A stretch of 46,694 nt of DNA from Candidatus Omnitrophota bacterium (lineage in GTDB: Bacteria > Omnitrophota > Gorgyraeia > Velamenicoccales > Velamenicoccaceae). The first letter of the stretch is position 1. Below are more model-generated notes on this DNA. The model searched no databases. It saw nothing but the letters and a program-made list of their open reading frames with translations, and was not told where the DNA came from. The stretch covers positions 1 through 46,694 of the forward strand of contig JACRLT010000040.1 of the NCBI GenBank assembly GCA_016235185.1. The letters run 5' to 3'. The letters are not shown here.

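Larger units (their letters stand above)
176..46642 (+). repeat. SSPV seam motif, about 55 dispersed in-frame copies
   Basis: A linker of the form S-S-(S)-P-V (last residue also I, A, M, L, T, N) joins modules. Copies start at 176, 941, 2306, 2435, 3095, 3248, 3719, 7229, 8837, 9569, 10307, 13583, 14978, 15830, 16436, 16982, 18659, 18710, 18995, 19712, 19826, 21311, 21707, 21809, 22793, 23774, 23810, 25625, 26027, 27125, 27818, 27872, 28478, 29327, 30005, 30122, 30872, 31007, 31910, 32519, 33623, 35135, 37094, 37499, 37979, 39485, 40343, 41441, 44195, 44924, 45662, 45974, 46073, 46457, 46556 and 46628. The DNA core TCGCCGGT recurs in at least 20 of them, more than the amino-acid motif alone requires. 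All are in the same codon phase. Possible roles are a recombination seam, a flexible linker or a protease site. Confidence 0.9.

Noticed and set aside
176-46642. Inteins or 2A-like ribosome-skipping sites at seams
   Set aside because: No intein motifs (Cys/Ser splice blocks, HNxx) and no NPGP sequence at the linkers.
1-46694. A normal operon of many separate genes
   Set aside because: No stop codon separates modules and all seams keep the same phase; separate genes would need stops and ribosome sites.

Overview
The window lies inside one gigantic protein-coding gene. The + strand frame whose codons begin at positions 2, 5, 8 and so on has no stop codon from base 2 to base 46693. That is 15,564 codons with neither the start nor the end of the gene in view. 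The frame reads as a string of 40 or so protein-sized modules joined by a short linker, usually Ser-Ser-Ser-Pro-Val, whose DNA is also conserved (core TCGCCGGT). Recognisable modules are 2H phosphoesterase-like, two PHP phosphoesterases, two GHKL ATPase/histidine-kinase-like units, a CMP-kinase-like P-loop, a Tat-signal alpha/alpha-toroid enzyme, Nudix, two GH13 amylase-like domains, DnaJ plus HEAT, two response-regulator receivers, a nucleotidyltransferase, an active-looking GGDEF, a winged helix, three methyltransferases, TPR units, membrane segments, GNAT-like, tandem HTH, NadD-like, a uridine-kinase-like P-loop and an XRE HTH. From memory of the literature, genes of this size and patchwork type are best known from Omnitrophota (relatives of Velamenicoccus/Omnitrophus). 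That is my best guess for the organism; the sequence alone does not prove it.

The most unusual feature is what sits inside the frame. Ten toxin-antitoxin cassettes, all on the minus strand, are embedded at the linker seams: two paralogous PIN pairs, three COG1569-type PIN pairs (one with a truncated toxin), DUF4258/DUF2283, DUF433/DUF5615, two HicBA pairs and one VapBC. Each has its own ribosome sites, and nine have a clear -35/-10 promoter with exactly 17 bp spacing near the cassette edge. The giant + frame nevertheless stays open through every one of them.

Layout: 1-2.3 kb, phosphoesterase and PHP modules. 2.3-3.3 kb, TA cassette 1 between arrays of a 27-bp repeat. 3.3-8.8 kb, kinase/ATPase modules. 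8.8-13.3 kb, accessory island with five TA cassettes, two small sense-strand genes and nested in-frame direct repeats. 13.3-15.8 kb, Tat/toroid and Nudix modules. 15.8-17 kb, two HicBA pairs. 17-19 kb, GH13 and a short helical module. 19-19.7 kb, VapBC. 19.8-30.1 kb, chaperone, signalling, c-di-GMP, methyltransferase, TPR and membrane modules. 30.1-31 kb, repeat element plus TA cassette 10. 31-46.7 kb, further modules ending in repeats that continue the pattern.

Several intergenic-type repeat families (27-bp arrays, a 105-bp palindromic element, a 33-bp palindrome, GTCGATG heptamers) are read through in frame. Together this suggests a gene that grows by taking up any stop-free DNA (genes, intergenic repeats, TA loci) at SSPV seams. 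The TA loci may act as addiction elements that protect it from deletion. No tRNA, rRNA, transposase, CRISPR array or clear rho-independent terminator was seen.
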